Positions 8,153 to 17,426 are shown, counted from the first letter of the stretch. The stretch: 64,000 nucleotides of DNA from DFXE01 sp032054765 (GCA_032054765.1 DAMBSC010000023.1:1-64000); one strand, 5' to 3'. The notes: generated by a model not told the origin, from the sequence alone. Translations and numbers: made by a program.

Positions 8153-10723
8153 TTAATTAGTTATCCAACGTACATATGCAAAGTCCATTCGGTGAGGAAG
8201 CTCCTTATTGAATGGATATACTCTGAATCCTATTTTATGTATTCCTGCTTCCGGAGCAGCGGCTTTCAACTCAAAATAGAGCTTACTTCCCTCCTCCTTC
8301 TTTAAAATAAATGGGTATACATCAAATAGTTCCAGACTGTTAGTATCCGGATTATCTTTTGTTACTACCATATCTACTCCCAGCATTCCTTTCAATTCTT
8401 TCCGGTCGATAACCAAACTTGCGGTATATTCCTTTCCGACAAGAGGTATATTTACTGCAAAGTCCTGATCCACAGTAAATGACTCTACCTGGAAACTATT
8501 CCAATGCTCGGCTACTTCCTGTTTCCATGCAGCAATCTCTTTTGCTTTGGCAAAACTGTTTTCTTTGAGATGGACTGAACGGGTAGCAAGTTTATTATAG
8601 AAACGATCAATATAATCATCTAGCATTCGCTTCATTGTATAATCCGGAGCAATTTCCGACATCGAGTTCTTGATGTACTGAATCCATTCCGGTGAAAAGC
8701 CTTTACTGTTCTTAGCATAGTAAAGCGGAATAATCTCATCTTCAAAAATATGGTAAATGGTTGCCGCATCCAACTGATCCTGATACTGCTGGTTTTCGTA
8801 TGTTCTCTTATCAGTCAGTGCCCAACCGGCGCCTTCTTTGTAACCTTCGTACCACCAACCGTCTAATACAGAAAAATTCAATACGCCGTTCATTTCAGCT
8901 TTCTCTCCGGATGTACCCGAAGCTTCCAACGGACGAGTCGGTGTATTTAACCAAACGTCAACACCGGATATTAAACGACGCGCCAGGCGCATATCATAGT
9001 TTTCCAAAAAGATTATCTTTCCTAAGAATTCGGGACGACGGGAGATTTCAATAATATGCTTAATAAGCCCTTGTCCTCCTCCATCGGCGGGGTGTGCTTT
9101 TCCTGTAAAAATAAACTGAATAGGATATTTCTCGTTATTAACAATCTTAGCTAAACGTTCCAGATCTGTAAATAACAAATGCGCACGTTTATAAGTAGCA
9201 AAACGGCGTCCGAAACCAATAAGCAAAGCATTAGGATTTATTTTGTCGATTATAGAAACTACCTGCGACGGATCTCCCTGGTTCTTCAACCAGCTATCTC
9301 TAAATCGAACTTTAATATATTCAACCAGTTTATTTTTTAATTGCTTACGGATATCCCAGATCTCTTCATCCGGAACCTGTTGTATTGCTCTCCAGATCTC
9401 TTTATTTGATTGATCATTAACAAAATTCTTATCGAAATGGCTAACAAAAAACTTCTTCCATTCCGTAGCTGCCCATGTAGGCATATGAACGCCATTGGTT
9501 ACCCAGCTAACATGTAATTCATCAGGGAAATATCCTTTCCAAACCGGAGCAAACATCTTCTGTGATACTTTACCATGCAACCAACTTACACCATTTGCCT
9601 CCTGACATGTGTTCAAAGCAAAAACACTCATAGAGAACTTTTCATCTGAACCCGGGTTCTCACGCCCCATATCGATAAAGTCCTGCCAGCTGATACCCAA
9701 TTTTGAAGGAAATTCACCCATATAACGACCAAATAATCCTTCTTCAAAATAATCGTGTCCAGCCGGAACAGGTGTATGAACAGTATATAAAGCCGAAGCA
9801 CGTACTACTTCAAGAGCTTCATTGAACGTCAAGTGATCTTCTTGTATATAGTCGACCAAACGTTGAGCATTAATTAACGCCGCATGACCTTCATTACAAT
9901 GATATATCTGTTTCTTAATTCCCAGTTTCTTTAATAATAAGATACCTCCTATTCCCAGCAGATATTCTTGTTTCATACGGTTTTCCCAGTCACCACCGTA
10001 TAGCTGGTGTGTAATGGAACGATCCCATTCACTATTCTCAGGTATATCTGTATCCATGAGATATAAAGGTATACGCCCAACATCTACCCGCCAGATATGA
10101 GCATAGACAGTTCTTCCAGGATAAGGAACTTCAAGAAGCATAGCCTGTCCTGCAGAATCAAAAACCTGGCTCAAAGGTAATGTACTAAAGTTCTGGGCTT
10201 CGTAATTGGCAATTTGTTGCCCGTCCATCGACAAGCTTTGGGTAAAGTATCCATAACGATACAAGAAACCAACAGCATTCAGATCAATATTACTATCACT
10301 TGCTTCTTTCAGGTAGTCACCAGCTAAAACACCTAATCCTCCTGAATATATCTTCAGGATATTAGTAAGCCCATACTCCATACTGAAATAAGCAACGGAT
10401 GGTTTTGATTTATCCGGTTTTGTATTTATATATTCTTTAAACTGAGTATAAACACTCTTAATCTCAGCCATTAATTCTTTATCGGCAAGGATTTCGTCCA
10501 TCCTTTTCACAGATAAACTCTGTAGCATAAGGACAGGGTTACCTTCTGTAGATTTCCAAAGATTTTTATCTAATTTTCCAAATAGTTTCGCACCTTCATG
10601 ATTCCATACCCACCAAAGATTGGTTGCTATTTCTTCCAATGGCATTAATTCTTTAGGAAGTGAAGAGTGAGTATAAACTTCTCTCCAAATAGGTTCATTC
10701 GCACTATTAGCTTTGATTTTCAT
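8153..10723 (-). CDS. glgP: Alpha-glucan (glycogen) phosphorylase, GT35
   Basis: An 856-residue glucan phosphorylase. The PLP-site signature EASGTSGEKAEMNG is clear in the C-terminal half, and HCNEGHAAL and GIGGILLLKKLGI match the family catalytic core. The N-terminal region (about 1-110) is the DUF3417-type domain typical of the alpha-glucan phosphorylase subgroup in Bacteroidetes, thermophiles and actinobacteria. It releases glucose-1-phosphate from glycogen or maltodextrin in the cytoplasm. It lies 100 bp downstream of glycogen synthase on the same strand, so synthesis and breakdown of storage glucan are encoded together. Confidence 0.92.
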   Translation of the reverse strand: MKIKANSANEPIWREVYTHSSLPKELMPLEEIATNLWWVWNHEGAKLFGKLDKNLWKSTEGNPVLMLQSLSVKRMDEILADKELMAEIKSVYTQFKEYINTKPDKSKPSVAYFSMEYGLTNILKIYSGGLGVLAGDYLKEASDSNIDLNAVGFLYRYGYFTQSLSMDGQQIANYEAQNFSTLPLSQVFDSAGQAMLLEVPYPGRTVYAHIWRVDVGRIPLYLMDTDIPENSEWDRSITHQLYGGDWENRMKQEYLLGIGGILLLKKLGIKKQIYHCNEGHAALINAQRLVDYIQEDHLTFNEALEVVRASALYTVHTPVPAGHDYFEEGLFGRYMGEFPSKLGISWQDFIDMGRENPGSDEKFSMSVFALNTCQEANGVSWLHGKVSQKMFAPVWKGYFPDELHVSWVTNGVHMPTWAATEWKKFFVSHFDKNFVNDQSNKEIWRAIQQVPDEEIWDIRKQLKNKLVEYIKVRFRDSWLKNQGDPSQVVSIIDKINPNALLIGFGRRFATYKRAHLLFTDLERLAKIVNNEKYPIQFIFTGKAHPADGGGQGLIKHIIEISRRPEFLGKIIFLENYDMRLARRLISGVDVWLNTPTRPLEASGTSGEKAEMNGVLNFSVLDGWWYEGYKEGAGWALTDKRTYENQQYQDQLDAATIYHIFEDEIIPLYYAKNSKGFSPEWIQYIKNSMSEIAPDYTMKRMLDDYIDRFYNKLATRSVHLKENSFAKAKEIAAWKQEVAEHWNSFQVESFTVDQDFAVNIPLVGKEYTASLVIDRKELKGMLGVDMVVTKDNPDTNSLELFDVYPFILKKEEGSKLYFELKAAAPEAGIHKIGFRVYPFNKELPHRMDFAYVRWITN

Positions 10724-10823
10724 TCTTATGAAATTTAAATTGTTTAAATCTGGTTTAGTTATTTACTTGCTGTCTTGAGAATTATTGCAAAGATAGGATT
10801 ATCCTTGGCAATCGTCTAACTAT

Positions 10824-12482
10824 TTAACACTTTCTTTGTTTCATTTTGCGTAAGGCAATAGTAAAAGCGGATTGATAATAAGTAATAAATCTACTCCATT
10901 GCGCGTCGTATGCAAGTGCATAACATTTATCTCTGATAGCCTTCAAGCCTGCTTTCTTTTCCTTAGATAAATATAAAATAGATTTCATTATCTCGGTAGA
11001 CACATCAAAGTAGTTGTAATCCGTACGATTTATTACTCGTACTCCTTGATCAATATGATCCCCTACCCCATCTTTACGGGCCCAGAGTCCGAATCCAGCC
11101 AGATCAGTTGTAATAGTCGGTATTCCAAAAGCTATACTCTCCAACGGAGTATACCCCCACGGTTCATAATAAGAGGGAAATACCGTAGCATCCATCCCTA
11201 TCAATAGATCATAATACGCTTTATTAAATATACCATCTTCGCCATCTAAATAGCAAGGTACAAATACTATCTTAACTTTCTCCGTAGCTTCATTCGTAAA
11301 ACCTTTCTGTTTTATAAAGGTCAGAACTTGATCCTGTTCCATTAAATTTAGCCAATGAGTTGTAAAAGGTGCCTGCAAAGGAGCTTTTGTATCTACATTG
11401 TATTGTAATGCTACCTGCAAGTCTGCCCGGGCTCCCCGTATCCATGCCGGAACCATAACAAATGCAATAACATTTCGCTCTAATTCATTTGAATGACGAA
11501 GTATATCCATCGCTTCAATAAATACATCTATTCCTTTATTGCGATATTCGTATCTTCCACTTGTAGCGACCAGCAATGTATTGGGATGTAACTTACAACC
11601 TATCAATTTTTCAGTAACATTGATTAACGTAGCACGTGCTTCTTCTCTTTTTTTATCATATAGTTTACCTTCAGGCACGAAGTCACGCTCAAAACCGTTG
11701 GGGGTAACTATATCCGGAGTCTTATCTAATAACTGCGTACATTCAATCGCAGTAATATCACTAACGGTTGTGAAACAATCGACACGCTGAGCAGTTTGCT
11801 TCTCCAATGAATGCTTAGCTTCCATATTAAGCTCACGCGCCATAACATCGCCGTTATAATTGTCGAGTTGCGAATACAAGGGTTTATTGTTTCCGGCTAT
11901 TGAACGCCCTATTGAAGTGGCGTGTGTGGTAAAGAGGGTTGCAATTGCAGGAAGGTGCTTTTTTACATACAATGCACCCATCCCCAGCATCCATTCATTA
12001 AATAATGCAACAACTTTATTCTTTTGGAGTTTGTAGAAATTATAAAAACTCTCTATAACTCTTCCTACAGCATAAGCAAAGATACACGATTCATCATAAT
12101 CGCCATAAGCAGCCATGGAGTCGACTTTAAAGTCTTCCCACATATAATAATAAAGCTCATTTCTTTGGTCCAAATAGGGTTTGAAGTCTACCAATACGAC
12201 TGGTGGTTTACCCGGTATATCCCAGCGTCCCACTTTTAGTTTGAGATCTTCGTTTTTTTTGACATACTTTTGCCAATCCCCAAACAGATCTTTATCTTCA
12301 ATAAAACCCGGTGTTTTTATGTCACGCCAAGTATCCGGTCCAATGAAGATTATTTTATCCGGATATATTTCCTGTAAAGTTCTTGCTTTTGTTGATAAAA
12401 CAGTATAGATGCCGCCTATCTTATTACACACTTCCCAACTACTTTCAAAGATATACTCAGGCGTCTCGTCATTCTTTTTCAT
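10824..12482 (-). CDS. Glycogen synthase, GT3 (eukaryotic-like) type
   Basis: A 552-residue glycosyltransferase whose start FESSWEVCNKIGGIYTVLS is the hallmark of GT3 glycogen synthases (animal and fungal type, also found in Bacteroidetes) rather than the GT5 GlgA family. PSYYEPWGYTPLESIAFG is the conserved nucleotide-sugar and acceptor loop. It would extend alpha-1,4-glucan using a nucleotide-glucose donor. The ATG at 12482 is preferred; a TTG at 12488 would add two residues. glgP follows 100 bp downstream. The C-terminus is basic (KMKQRKC). Confidence 0.92.
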   Translation of the reverse strand: MKKNDETPEYIFESSWEVCNKIGGIYTVLSTKARTLQEIYPDKIIFIGPDTWRDIKTPGFIEDKDLFGDWQKYVKKNEDLKLKVGRWDIPGKPPVVLVDFKPYLDQRNELYYYMWEDFKVDSMAAYGDYDESCIFAYAVGRVIESFYNFYKLQKNKVVALFNEWMLGMGALYVKKHLPAIATLFTTHATSIGRSIAGNNKPLYSQLDNYNGDVMARELNMEAKHSLEKQTAQRVDCFTTVSDITAIECTQLLDKTPDIVTPNGFERDFVPEGKLYDKKREEARATLINVTEKLIGCKLHPNTLLVATSGRYEYRNKGIDVFIEAMDILRHSNELERNVIAFVMVPAWIRGARADLQVALQYNVDTKAPLQAPFTTHWLNLMEQDQVLTFIKQKGFTNEATEKVKIVFVPCYLDGEDGIFNKAYYDLLIGMDATVFPSYYEPWGYTPLESIAFGIPTITTDLAGFGLWARKDGVGDHIDQGVRVINRTDYNYFDVSTEIMKSILYLSKEKKAGLKAIRDKCYALAYDAQWSRFITYYQSAFTIALRKMKQRKC

Positions 12483-12662
12483 ACACAATTAATTCAAATT
12501 TTGTCAGTTTGAACCGTCAAAGATAAACATCTAACCTCACATATCCATTATATGAAAATATAAATAAATAAAATTCAACATCCTCATTAATAAAACAAAA
12601 AAGATTCACAGATGTTTTTAAGAGATTATTATTGAGAACACTTTATTGAGTAATATATATAA

Positions 12663-12930
12663 TGTATTAGTTTTGAACATCCGGCTTTAATAGGTACTTT
12701 GGGAATGCTCCCCGATGATGAAGTAGATAAAGAAACTTTTATAAATACGCTTAATAAGGTTGTTTCCACATGGGATTTTGATAAAACCTGGGGATGGGAT
12801 TTTCCAATGATGGCTATGGCTGCAGCCCGTTCAGGTAATGCGGTTGGACGGTTCTACCGGTGAAAATCCCGGATTTCCTAAAGATGGTAACTGGACGGTT
12901 AAAGCTGAAGGATTTATACCAATGCAATAA
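12663..12930 (+). pseudogene. Remnant of a glycoside hydrolase C-terminus
   Basis: From 12663 one frame reads (C)ISFEHPALIGTLGMLPDDE..., passes a TWGWDFPMMAMAAARSG motif and reaches a stop near 12863 after NAVGRFYR. In a shifted frame from about 12840 the sequence reads RLDGSTGENPGFPKDGNWTVKA and ends at a stop at 12930. This matches the end of a six-hairpin-type glycosidase (GH65/GH15-like Bacteroidetes proteins with TWGWDFP and FPKDGNW motifs) with the 5' part lost and an internal deletion. The family name is from memory of those motifs; the broken state is directly visible. Confidence 0.75.
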
Positions 12931-13021
12931 TAAAAATATTCACCAAACAATATCAAAAAACATGTTACACAGCACAAATTCGTTAAATATGATTAAAGAA
13001 AAGCATTTTTATGCTCAATAA

Positions 13022-13053
13022 TTATGTTGCATAACATAAAACCTATATATTTG
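13022..13053 (+). promoter_or_regulatory. Promoter and possible operator of the small RNA
   Basis: The -7 box TATATTTG lies at 13046-13053. Upstream, TTATGTT-GCAT-AACATAA (13022-13039) is a 7-bp-arm palindrome covering the expected -33 region, so a dimeric regulator could bind there. Start of transcription is expected near 13058. Confidence 0.65.
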
Positions 13054-13057
13054 CACT

Positions 13058-13129
13058 GTGTTTTTCATGGTATTAGATTTAAGGTTAGCAATGAAGATTG
13101 GTTGTCGGGATGACAACCTTTTCTTTTTT
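13058..13129 (+). ncRNA. Small RNA of about 60-70 nt (FopS-like?)
   Basis: Between a good TAnnTTTG promoter and a strong terminator lies a short transcript with no reading frame. The 5' part includes GTGTTTTTCATGGTATTAG; the 3' end is the stem GGTTGTC (13100-13106), GGGAT loop, GACAACC (13112-13118), then a T-rich run 13119-13129. I recall very similar sequences repeated in Bacteroides genomes and think they belong to the FopS family of paralogous small RNAs, but I cannot check this here. Only one copy is visible in the window. Confidence 0.7.
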
Positions 13130-13283
13130 ATAACGATTCTATAAATATCTTTCTACTTCAACCTTTCCCCATACTAATCAAAGTATTCTCGCTTGTCTTA
13201 TAATAAATGAACCCATCCAAGCGTTCTATCAGTACCTTCAGCCGTAGTATTATAATTTGTATTGTTGACTAAAAATAGTAAGA

Positions 13284-14114
13284 ATGAAGTTTAGCTGTTA
13301 TGTATGCCTTTTCTCTCTTTTATCTTTATTTTCCTGTGACCTATTTGACTATCATTTATTAGATGGTAAAGTTGATAACAAGCCATTTTGTCCAAATGAT
13401 TATAATTGGAGCAAAATTCAGAACTTATTTGAACTGAAAGATTCTGTAACGTTTGCTTTTATTGGAGATACGCATCGGGATGATAGCAAAACGAAAGATT
13501 TTGTCCAACATATTAATAGCCGGAAAGATATTGATTTTATAATCCATGCTGGAGATATAACAGATTTTGGCACAAAGGATGAATATGAATGGACCCGAGG
13601 AATATTGTCGAAATTAGATCATCCCTATGTAGTCCTCCTGGGTAATCATGATATCAGAGGACGGGGTGATGAAGTTTACAGGCAGATGTATCGTGAAGAG
13701 AATTTTTCTTTTGTGGTTCAAAAGACCAAGTTCCTATGTTTAAATACGAATATGCTCGAATACAAAAATCCGGTAAATATTCCTGATTTTGATTATATAG
13801 AGCATGAACTACATAAAGTGCTGACATTTGATCCTGATCTTCCCAATAATACTGAAGTAAAGAGTACGGTAGTGGTTATGCATTCTCCTCCCGAAGGCGA
13901 GCAGTTTTATGATGAAGAAAAGATTGAAAGATTCCATAAGACGATAAAAAAGTTTCCCAATTTAAGGTTCTGTTTACACGGACATACACATAAGTATGAT
14001 GAAAGTATTCATGATGGTATAACCTACTACGGATGTGATAATATTGCTAAGAGAACTTATTTGCGTTTTACATTAACAAAAGAAAGTCACACCTATGAGT
14101 TGGTTAAGTTTTAA
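13284..14114 (+). CDS. Calcineurin-like metallophosphoesterase lipoprotein
   Basis: A 276-residue phosphoesterase with a signal peptide ending at a lipobox (LFSC, Cys18). The binuclear metal motifs occur in order: GDTHRDD (about residue 60), GDITDFG, GNHDIRG, an HSPP histidine, and GHTHKYD near the C-terminus. It should hydrolyse a phosphoester in the periplasm or at the membrane surface; the substrate is unknown. The next gene starts inside its last 20 bases, so the two are probably coupled. It follows the small RNA by about 150 bp. Confidence 0.88.
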   Translation: MKFSCYVCLFSLLSLFSCDLFDYHLLDGKVDNKPFCPNDYNWSKIQNLFELKDSVTFAFIGDTHRDDSKTKDFVQHINSRKDIDFIIHAGDITDFGTKDEYEWTRGILSKLDHPYVVLLGNHDIRGRGDEVYRQMYREENFSFVVQKTKFLCLNTNMLEYKNPVNIPDFDYIEHELHKVLTFDPDLPNNTEVKSTVVVMHSPPEGEQFYDEEKIERFHKTIKKFPNLRFCLHGHTHKYDESIHDGITYYGCDNIAKRTYLRFTLTKESHTYELVKF

Positions 14115-14730
14115 GTTTTTAATTATTTTCTTATTTATTTTATCTTCCTTCGTGAAAGCCCAAAAGGATTTTGACACAACTCTCTTTACCTCTAAAAAAC
14201 CGGCCTTAAAAGATGCTCTTATTCCAAAGTATACAAAAATACAGTATGCAGGTTTAATGGGCATGTTTTCATTTGGTGGAGGATGGCTATATGGTAAGAA
14301 TCGTTGGGAGACAGATTTATTAGTAGGCTTTGCTCCTACATTGGAGGATAGGCCCACCCTATTCACTATAACTTTAAAGCAAAACTATACACCATGGAAA
14401 ATTAAGCTCAACAATCAAATCATTTTTGAGCCGTTAAGTACCGGATGTTATCTGAATGTTTTATTAAACGATAAAGAAATCTTTGCCCGCAATCCAAGTA
14501 GATTCCCTGATGGTTATTATTGGCATTCGGAGAAATATAGATTTAATGCCTTTGTAGGAGAACGCCTCATGCTTAAATTAAAAAAGAAGAATTCTTTTAT
14601 TAAATCAATAATTGCTTTTTATGAGTTCAGCGTTTGCGATTTATATGTAATAAATACATTTAAAAATAATTACATAAAGCCCAAAGATTATATAAGTCTT
14701 TCAATAGGAATAGGCTTTCAATTTATTTAA
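14095..14730 (+). CDS. Exported protein of unknown function, outer-membrane-like
   Basis: A 211-residue protein with a signal peptide (hydrophobic 7-20, then VKAQ). The rest has alternating hydrophobic strands (for example WETDLLVGFAPT and YISLSIGIGFQFI at the very C-terminus), and ends in phenylalanine-isoleucine, suggesting a small outer-membrane barrel. No family is recognised. It overlaps the preceding phosphoesterase gene by 20 bp, so the two are likely to act together, perhaps as an envelope pair. It ends before the hairpin at 14757. Confidence 0.7.
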   Translation: MSWLSFKFLIIFLFILSSFVKAQKDFDTTLFTSKKPALKDALIPKYTKIQYAGLMGMFSFGGGWLYGKNRWETDLLVGFAPTLEDRPTLFTITLKQNYTPWKIKLNNQIIFEPLSTGCYLNVLLNDKEIFARNPSRFPDGYYWHSEKYRFNAFVGERLMLKLKKKNSFIKSIIAFYEFSVCDLYVINTFKNNYIKPKDYISLSIGIGFQFI

Positions 14731-14756
14731 ATTCCCTGATAAATTGAGAACAAAAA

Positions 14757-14779
14757 AAACCGGGAATAATTCCCGGTTT
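14757..14779. terminator. Bidirectional terminator between 14730 and dnaJ
   Basis: AAACCGGGAA (14757-14766) pairs perfectly with TTCCCGGTTT (14770-14779) over a 3-nt loop. A-rich on the left and T-rich on the right, it suits termination of both convergent transcription units. Confidence 0.85.
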
Positions 14780-14787
14780 ACAAATCA

Positions 14788-15939
14788 TCAATCAAACATA
14801 TGTCGAAACTTACTGAATATCTTTTCCTTTACTGATTTCTTAGGTTGGAAATTTGGAGAGTTCTCTAATCCGTTAAGCGTATCTTTTTCTGAATCGGACA
14901 ACGATTCAGGTATATATACGCTTACATTAACCAACAAATCCCCTGTACCGTATCCATTAATGGAAGGCAATCCTTTATTACGTAATCGTAACACTTTTCC
15001 GGGTTGAGTACCCGGTTCTATTTTCACTTTCGCTTTACCGTCAATAGTAGGTACTTCTATACTACCTCCCAAAGCGGCTTGTGGGAAACTTAATAAAAGA
15101 TTGTATAAGATATCGTTTTCATCACGGATCAATTCAGGATGCTGTTCTTCTTCAATCAAGATAAGCAGATCACCATTTACACCACCGTGACGGGCGGCAT
15201 TCCCTTTTCCACTCATGGAAAGTTGCATACCTTCACCTACTCCGGCAGGAATATTGATATTGATTACTTCGTCATCTTTAACAATGCCTTCACCGGAACA
15301 TGTATGACATTTCTTCGTAATGGTCTTACCCTCGCCATTACAGGTAGGGCAAGTAGATTGCGTTTGCATCTGTCCAAGGAAAGTGTTAGTTACTCTCGTA
15401 ACAACACCACTACCATGACAAGTATCGCATGTTTTTACATCGTTTGGGTTTTCCGCTCCTGTTCCATTACAGGTTTTACAGGGTATAAATTTCTTTACCT
15501 TGATCTTTTTCTCAACACCTTTAGCTATTTCACTAAGGTTTAGTTTTACTTTGACGCGAAGATCCGAACCCCTATTCACACGACGTCCACCACGCGAACC
15601 GCCAAAACCACCAAAACCGCCAAAGCCAAAGTGTCCGCCGAAGATATCACCAAATTGAGAGAATATATCTTCCATAGACATACCTCCACCAAAACCTCCA
15701 CCACCGGAAGCTCCGCCCACACCGGCATGGCCGAATTGATCATATCGCTGGCGCTTCTGAGCGTCACTTAAAACATCATATGCTTCCGCAGCTTCTTTAA
15801 ACTTTTCTTCTGCAGCAGCATCTCCCGGATTTTTATCAGGATGATATTCAATTGCTTTCTTTCTGTAGGCCTTCTTTATTTCTTCTACTGAAGCGGTTCT
15901 TTCAACGCTCAGTATTTCATAGTAGTCTCTTTTAGCCAT
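14788..15939 (-). CDS. dnaJ: Chaperone protein DnaJ
   Basis: A 383-residue full-length type I DnaJ. The J domain carries H33-P34-D35, which stimulates DnaK ATPase. A Gly/Phe-rich linker spans about residues 75-115. Four CxxCxGxG zinc motifs follow (CKTCNGTG, CDTCHGSG, CPTCNGEG, CHTCSGEG), then the substrate-binding C-terminal domain. It lies 29 bp downstream of grpE on the same strand. dnaK is not adjacent. It delivers unfolded clients to DnaK in the cytoplasm. Confidence 0.97.
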   Translation of the reverse strand: MAKRDYYEILSVERTASVEEIKKAYRKKAIEYHPDKNPGDAAAEEKFKEAAEAYDVLSDAQKRQRYDQFGHAGVGGASGGGGFGGGMSMEDIFSQFGDIFGGHFGFGGFGGFGGSRGGRRVNRGSDLRVKVKLNLSEIAKGVEKKIKVKKFIPCKTCNGTGAENPNDVKTCDTCHGSGVVTRVTNTFLGQMQTQSTCPTCNGEGKTITKKCHTCSGEGIVKDDEVININIPAGVGEGMQLSMSGKGNAARHGGVNGDLLILIEEEQHPELIRDENDILYNLLLSFPQAALGGSIEVPTIDGKAKVKIEPGTQPGKVLRLRNKGLPSINGYGTGDLLVNVSVYIPESLSDSEKDTLNGLENSPNFQPKKSVKEKIFSKFRHMFD

Positions 15940-15968
15940 TTTAAGTATTTGTTTATTCTGTATTTAGA

Positions 15969-16553
15969 CTATTCCCCAACTACCACTTTGGCATGACGAA
16001 TAACTTTATCATATAATGTATAGCCGGTTTGCACACTTTCGAGCACTTTACCTTTCATTTCAGTTTCCGGTGCAGGAATAATAGCTACAGCTTCATACAT
16101 TTCCGTATCAAAAGGTTTACCAATTGCCTCAATAGGCTTTACACCCTGTTGAGTAAGGTACGTCATGAATTTGTTATAAATCAACTCTACTCCTTTTTCA
16201 ACTGCATCTATATTATCAGCCGTTCTTATATTTTGTAGAGCCCGTTCAAAATCATCAATGATGGGAAGCAAATTTGTAAGAGCTGTTTCACCGCCACTTT
16301 TAATAAGATCAGCCTTTTCACGCAAGGTGCGTTTCCTGTAATTATCAAATTCCGCCATCAAACGCAGATGCGAATCATTCAATTCATCATATTTCTTCTT
16401 TAACGATTCACAATCGTCAGCCACATTGTCAGCCACATCAGATTGCTCTGACGCATTTTCCATTTCATTCTGCAAATTTGTCGCATCTTCATTCGAAAGG
16501 AAATCATTCAGTTCATTTAAATCCATTTCCTCAGGATGATCTTTTTTATCCAT
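15969..16553 (-). CDS. grpE: GrpE nucleotide exchange factor
   Basis: A 194-residue GrpE. An acidic, low-complexity N-terminus (about 1-45) leads into the long coiled coil (YDELNDSHLRLMAEFDNYRKRT near 54-76) and a beta-sheet C-terminus with the family ending ALIPAPE-like IIPAPETEMKGKVLESVQTGY. It drives ADP release from DnaK. It is the first gene of grpE-dnaJ. Its upstream gap of 950 bp is unusually long and structured (see entries 16837-17455). No CIRCE element was recognised. Confidence 0.95.
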   Translation of the reverse strand: MDKKDHPEEMDLNELNDFLSNEDATNLQNEMENASEQSDVADNVADDCESLKKKYDELNDSHLRLMAEFDNYRKRTLREKADLIKSGGETALTNLLPIIDDFERALQNIRTADNIDAVEKGVELIYNKFMTYLTQQGVKPIEAIGKPFDTEMYEAVAIIPAPETEMKGKVLESVQTGYTLYDKVIRHAKVVVGE

Positions 16554-16836
16554 AATATATCTTTTTATTTTTGTTACTTCTTGTCAATAAGGCAAATACA
16601 GCAATAAGATACTTTTCAAATAGTTAATCTTTTATTCATGATAAACCTCCTTATATAACACATTCTTATCAAATATGTTGCCAAGTATTCACACTGTAGT
16701 AAAAAGGTTCATTTACTATTCCACAAGAAAGACTAACCACATCACGCTAAAATAGATAATTCCCGTCAAATCAATGAGTTTTTTATATTCACCTTCAGGT
16801 TTCAGCCGACCGTAACAGCTTGATTAATAAAACAAA

Positions 16837-16874
16837 AGACTGAAGGCAAATTCCTTCAGGTTTACCTTCAGTCT
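16837..16874. terminator. Orphan 14-bp hairpin in the grpE upstream gap
   Basis: AGACTGAAGGCAAA (16837-16850) pairs with TTTACCTTCAGTCT (16861-16874) with one mismatch; the loop repeats CCTTCAGG. A T-rich tract follows on both strands. It resembles a terminator, yet no annotated gene ends here: grpE points away on the minus strand. It could end an unannotated transcript coming from the right, or one from the left. Confidence 0.55.
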
Positions 16875-16969
16875 TGCTTTCTTATTTTTTGCTTTTTTAA
16901 TATAATTAATGGATAGAGACTATTCTTTTAATCAACTCATAATTAGCCACTAATGCTTCACATTCTAAG

Positions 16970-17069
16970 TTCTTTAAACTTCACAGCTGTGAGAAATATT
17001 TTTCACACCTGTGAAAATTAAATTTCACAGCTGTGAAGATTAATTCTCACACGTGTGAAGCTTAAAGAA
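16970..17069. repeat. Four-unit 22-bp-period palindrome array B
   Basis: Units TTCACA-N2-TGTGAA lie at 16980-16993 (ending TGTGAG), 17002-17015, 17024-17037 and 17046-17059 (starting CTCACA), exactly 22 bp apart. Unit 2 extends to a 16-bp palindrome. Outside the array, 16970-16979 and 17060-17069 are inverted repeats (9 of 10). The array lies in the 951-bp gap between divergent grpE and the PDZ gene. Apart from this array, the hairpins at 16837 and 17249 and the promoters listed, I see nothing gene-like in that gap. Confidence 0.85.
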
Positions 17070-17198
17070 TGTAAGTACCTTTCTATTAATTGGTAAGGAC
17101 TTATAGATAAAAATCACTAATGCTTTTCAGTAGTTTTATCTAATTTCTGAATTTTTCATAAGTAAGAATAAAGAGTAATTCTCCCTCTTGATAGGGAA

Positions 17199-17206
17199 CA
17201 AAAGTA
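17199..17206 (-). promoter_or_regulatory. Possible minus-strand -7 box upstream of grpE
   Basis: CAAAAGTA reads TACTTTTG on the minus strand, matching TAnnTTTG. A transcript from here would run leftwards through array B toward the hairpin at 16837-16874 or on to grpE. No clear -33 element supports it. Confidence 0.3.
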
Positions 17207-17248
17207 TCATGAATATATTATTGATTTTGTATTATCCTGAAAGGAGCC

Positions 17249-17268
17249 CTGAAGGATTTTCCCTTCAG
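17249..17268. repeat. CTGAAGG-N6-CCTTCAG palindrome, second copy
   Basis: CTGAAGG (17249-17255) and CCTTCAG (17262-17268) flank ATTTTC. The same 20-bp design occurs at 16840-16859 (CTGAAGG-CAAATT-CCTTCAG). Further half-sites lie at 16792-16798, 16865-16871 and 17303-17309, on both sides of array B. Confidence 0.6.
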
Positions 17269-17426
17269 CGTTTCACACTGTATGATAGAGAGTTATACTA
17301 AACTGAAGGCTGAAGTTTGAAAACATAAAAAACAAGGAGAAGAAGTAATATATCCCTTTTAAAATTCAGGTTTGATGTGATTGTCTTAATTTTAATGCCA
17401 TTGCTTTATTTTCAGATATATCGAAG

